The notes under the pieces: generated by a model
Database searches by the model: none
What the model was told of the DNA's origin: nothing
The model's input: the letters and a program-made list of their open reading frames with translations, nothing else
Assembly: GCF_009763255.1 (NCBI RefSeq)
Contig: NZ_WSJB01000032.1
Location: 1 to 64,000, forward strand
Length of the DNA stretch: 64,000 nucleotides
Direction: 5' to 3'
From: Bordetella sp. 02P26C-1
GTDB taxonomy: Bacteria > Pseudomonadota > Gammaproteobacteria > Burkholderiales > Burkholderiaceae_B
Position numbers and translations under genes: made by a program
Part shown: one piece after another, positions 61,253 through 64,000 of the stretch
How positions within the stretch are numbered: position 1 is the first letter of the stretch
Layout of the letters: each line of letters opens with the position of its first letter

Positions 61253-63544
61253 ATGGCTTTTCCCCGGCTGAAGTACGCGTCGTCCGGCCTGCTGGCAGCG
61301 TTGCGGGCAGGCTCGCGCCTGGGACGCCGGGACAAGAAAAACGCGCCAGTCCAGCTGTCCAAGACCACCAGCGATGTCAGTCTGGCGGATACCCCCGCCT
61401 CTCCCGTTGCATCGCTGGCGCCGCTGACAGAAATCATCGGTGGCTATCTCGATCAAAAAGACGTCGAACGCGTCCGGGAAGCCTACCGCTTCGCCGATCA
61501 AGCGCACCTGGGCCAATTCCGGGCTAGCGGCGCGCCTTATATCTCGCACCCTATCGCGGTCACGGAAATCTGCGCCGGCTGGAAGCTTGACGCGAATGCC
61601 CTGTCGGCCGCCCTGCTTCACGACGTTATCGAAGACCAAGGCGTCGCCAAGCACGAACTGGCCGAGAAATTTGGCACCCAGGTAGCCGAACTGGTCGACG
61701 GTTTGTCGAAGCTGGATCGCCTGGATTTCGCCACCAAGGCCGAACAACAAGCCGAGAGTTTCCGCAAAATGCTGCTGGCGATGGCGCGCGATGTGCGCGT
61801 CATCTTGATCAAGCTCGCCGATCGCCTGCACAACATGCGCACGCTGGATGCGGTCAGCTCCGAGAAGCGTCGTCGCGTCGCGCGTGAAACCCTGGAGATC
61901 TACGCCCCGATCGCGCACCGCCTGGGCCTGAATGTTCTCTTTCGCGAGCTGCAAGATCTGTGCTTTGCGGCGATGTATCCCAATCGCTACCAGGTCTTGT
62001 ACAAGGCGGTGCTCGCCGCTCGCGGCAATCGTCGTGAAGTCATCGGCAAGATCAGCGATGCCGTGCGCGCCGCCCTACCGGCTGCCGGTATCGAAGCCGA
62101 AGTCTCTGGCCGCGAAAAAACACTGTTCGGCATCTATACCAAGATGGTCGAACAGAAGAAATCCTTTTCCGAGGTGCTGGACATCTACGGATTTCGGGTG
62201 ATTGTGCATACGCTGCCGGAGTGTTATCTGGCCCTCGGTACCCTGCATCAGCTTTATCGCCCGGTCCCTGGCAAATTCAAGGACTACATCGCGATTCCCA
62301 AGGTCAACGGCTATCAGTCGTTGCACACGACGCTGGTCGGCCCCTATGGCACGCCCGTGGAGTTTCAGCTGCGCACGCGCGACATGCATCACATCGCCGA
62401 AGAAGGCGTCGCGTCGCATTGGTTGTACAAGGGCACCGACGTCACCCTGAACGATTTGCAGAAGCGTACGCACCAGTGGCTGCAATCGCTATTGGATATT
62501 CAGAGCCAGACCGGCGATTCCGGCGAATTCCTGGAACACGTCAAGGTCGATCTGTTTCCCGATGCGGTGTACGTTTTCACGCCGCGCGGCAAGATCATTT
62601 CCCTGCCCCGTGGTGCCACGCCGGTGGATTTCGCCTATGCGATACACACGGACATTGGCAATCAGGCGGTCGCCTCCAAGGTCAATAGCGAGTTCGTGCC
62701 GCTGCGCACCGAGCTCAGTAGCGGTGACGTGGTCGAAATCATCACCTCGCCCGCCTCGCGCCCGAATGCACAATGGCTGAATTACGTGCGTACTGGCCGC
62801 GCACGGTCGGAAATCCGACATTATCTGCGTACGGTCCGCTACGAGGAATCGGTCGCGTTCGGCGAGCGGCTGCTCGCGCAAGCCCTGCAGGAATTACACC
62901 TCACTCTACCCGCCTCGGATGATCCCATGTGGCAGAAACTCGCGCGTAGTACAGGCGCGAGTTCGCGTGACGAAATTCTCGCCGATATCGGTTTGGGCAA
63001 GCGCCTGGCGGCCGTGGTCGCACGGCGTTTCGCGCCAGAGCATCAGCTGGTGGCAACGACGGCCGCCGCCGTCGACGAAATCACGTCGGCCCGCAGCGCC
63101 CCGATTCTTATCCAGGGCAACGAAGGCGAAGCCGTTCAGCTTGCGTCCTGCTGCGGTCCGTTGCCCGGAGACCCCATCGTCGCCGGCATGCGCCTCGGTC
63201 AAGGGCTGGTGGTACACACCGCCGACTGTCCGACCGCGACGCGCCTGCGTGCGCGCGAGCCCGAGCGTTGGGTCAACGTCGCCTGGGATGCACAAACGGC
63301 GAAGCACCTGTCGACGCGACTGGATGTCATCACGCGCAATGAACGCGGTGTATTGGGCCGTATTGCCGCCGAAGTCACCGCCGCGGATGCAAACATCGTA
63401 CAGATCACCATGCACGACGATGCCATTTCAACGGTCTCGCTGCATTTGACGATCCAGGTAGATAGCCGCAAGCATCTGGCACAGGTCATTCGCGCGATTC
63501 GCCACGTGCCGCACATCCAGAAGATCGTGCGGGTCAAGAGCTAA
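61253..63544 (+). CDS. spoT: Bifunctional (p)ppGpp synthetase/hydrolase SpoT
   Basis: Makes and degrades (p)ppGpp in the stringent response. The 763-residue protein has an intact HD hydrolase domain (about residues 85-230: ISHPIAVTEI, LLHDVIEDQG, HRLGLNVLF). The synthetase domain lies at about 255-390 (GYQSLHTTLVGPYGTPVEFQ), followed by a TGS domain (DAVYVFTPRGKIISLPRGAT). A C-terminal ACT domain (DVITRNERGVLGRIAAEVT) ends the protein. An N-terminal basic extension of about 60 residues precedes the HD domain, so the true start could be slightly inside. It closes the gmk-rpoZ-spoT operon. Confidence 0.96.
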   Translation: MAFPRLKYASSGLLAALRAGSRLGRRDKKNAPVQLSKTTSDVSLADTPASPVASLAPLTEIIGGYLDQKDVERVREAYRFADQAHLGQFRASGAPYISHPIAVTEICAGWKLDANALSAALLHDVIEDQGVAKHELAEKFGTQVAELVDGLSKLDRLDFATKAEQQAESFRKMLLAMARDVRVILIKLADRLHNMRTLDAVSSEKRRRVARETLEIYAPIAHRLGLNVLFRELQDLCFAAMYPNRYQVLYKAVLAARGNRREVIGKISDAVRAALPAAGIEAEVSGREKTLFGIYTKMVEQKKSFSEVLDIYGFRVIVHTLPECYLALGTLHQLYRPVPGKFKDYIAIPKVNGYQSLHTTLVGPYGTPVEFQLRTRDMHHIAEEGVASHWLYKGTDVTLNDLQKRTHQWLQSLLDIQSQTGDSGEFLEHVKVDLFPDAVYVFTPRGKIISLPRGATPVDFAYAIHTDIGNQAVASKVNSEFVPLRTELSSGDVVEIITSPASRPNAQWLNYVRTGRARSEIRHYLRTVRYEESVAFGERLLAQALQELHLTLPASDDPMWQKLARSTGASSRDEILADIGLGKRLAAVVARRFAPEHQLVATTAAAVDEITSARSAPILIQGNEGEAVQLASCCGPLPGDPIVAGMRLGQGLVVHTADCPTATRLRAREPERWVNVAWDAQTAKHLSTRLDVITRNERGVLGRIAAEVTAADANIVQITMHDDAISTVSLHLTIQVDSRKHLAQVIRAIRHVPHIQKIVRVKS

Positions 63545-63828
63545 ATCCTCTATGCGTCATGGCTCGCGCAGGGCGCTTGTTCCTGTCATGGCGTAGATAC
63601 GACGGCGCTGACACTACCAAACCGTAGCCCCGACGCCGCGTCCGATTTTCATCGACTGATCGCTCGTATCTCATCCACAGCAATCGGCGGCCCTATGCTG
63701 TACGAACACGGGCTAGGTAGCCCGTTTCGGCCCGCATCGTATGTGAGCAATTCGCAAAACGGAGCCTGCACGACTGGCCACCGCGGTGTCCGACATGTCA
63801 ATGGACTGATTTCGATCGGGGGATAAGG

Positions 63829-64000
63829 ATGCACGACCTAACTAAGTACCAAATTGGCCATATTGCTGGCGGCATTCCGGTCATGGCGACGATGGCGACC
63901 ACGGATTTGGATACGGACGCACAACCGCCATTGGTTGGCAGCGTGAGCCGGCAAACAGGCATTACTGGCAATTTTGTGACTCGCGCGCTCGGTGCGCTGT
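63829..64000 (+). CDS. Unidentified protein, N-terminal part (runs off the window)
   Basis: An ATG at 63829, with a G-rich GGGGGATAAGG upstream, opens 57 codons without a stop up to the window end. The peptide (MHDLTKYQIGHIAGGIPVMA, then TTDLDTDAQPPLVG) has no recognisable family and no evident signal peptide. It is rich in G, A, T and V, which could fit a surface or secreted protein, but this is speculation. The 285 bases between spoT and this ATG show no other gene. Confidence 0.45.
   Translation, partial: MHDLTKYQIGHIAGGIPVMATMATTDLDTDAQPPLVGSVSRQTGITGNFVTRALGAL

Noticed and set aside
1-64000. CRISPR arrays, rRNA, tRNA and prophage genes
   Set aside because: No spaced direct-repeat arrays, no rRNA or tRNA signatures and no phage structural or integrase genes were recognised in the window.

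Overview
The window looks like a chromosomal segment of a betaproteobacterium, most likely an Alcaligenaceae member close to Bordetella or Achromobacter. This rests on moderately high G+C and on recognisable housekeeping blocks: glnA-ntrB-ntrC, yicC, rph, rdgB-hemW, gmk-rpoZ-spoT, oxyR-recG-ridA and dps. The genus is an inference from protein character; no database was searched.

Region 1 (1-3628) is a nest of insertion sequences. A complete IS66-family element (102-3088: tnpA, tnpB, tnpC and a fourth passenger gene of the pRiA4b ORF-3 family) sits inside orfB of an IS3-family element. It is flanked by an exact 8-bp target duplication, and removing it restores the IS3 reading frame.

Region 2 (3.7-29.6 kb) is a large, almost entirely minus-strand capsule or exopolysaccharide locus. 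From its promoter-proximal side it carries rfbB-rfbD-rfbA-rfbC (dTDP-L-rhamnose), kpsC (Kdo primer transferase), galU, two glycosyltransferases and kpsM-kpsT-kpsE-kpsD (ABC-dependent export). Beyond these lie a two-domain glycosyltransferase, ugd (UDP-glucuronate), a PL5-like polysaccharide lyase, a methyltransferase-like protein, a two-domain 930-residue glycosyltransferase and two related alpha/beta-hydrolase-fold proteins. A divergent glycosyltransferase lies at the rfbB end. Three proteins share a W-Y-L-x2-Y-P-D-V module. The 3.6-15 kb part is visibly richer in A+T than the rest and is probably the strain-specific, transferred part. No kpsS was seen in the window.

Region 3 (29.6-42.8 kb) holds stress and iron genes: an SDR oxidoreductase, dps, oxyR, recG, ridA, fpr, an Fe(3+) ABC importer (binding protein, fused permease, ATPase), and two pirins divergent from a LysR-type regulator with a palindromic operator candidate.

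Region 4 (42.8-49 kb) is the nitrogen-control block: ntrC, ntrB and glnA with a textbook sigma-54 promoter and NtrC-type palindromes, followed by hemW and rdgB.

Region 5 (49-52.8 kb) is a catabolic cassette of LysR regulator, acyl-CoA dehydrogenase-like protein and MmgE/PrpD protein. It lies between rdgB and rph, which are often neighbours in related bacteria.

Region 6 (52.8-64 kb) holds rph, yicC, a small membrane protein, a hipBA-type toxin-antitoxin pair with two large upstream dyads, amn, an NlpC/P60 peptidase, an SDR, gmk-rpoZ-spoT, and the first 57 codons of an unidentified gene at the window edge. No rRNA, tRNA, CRISPR array or prophage was seen.
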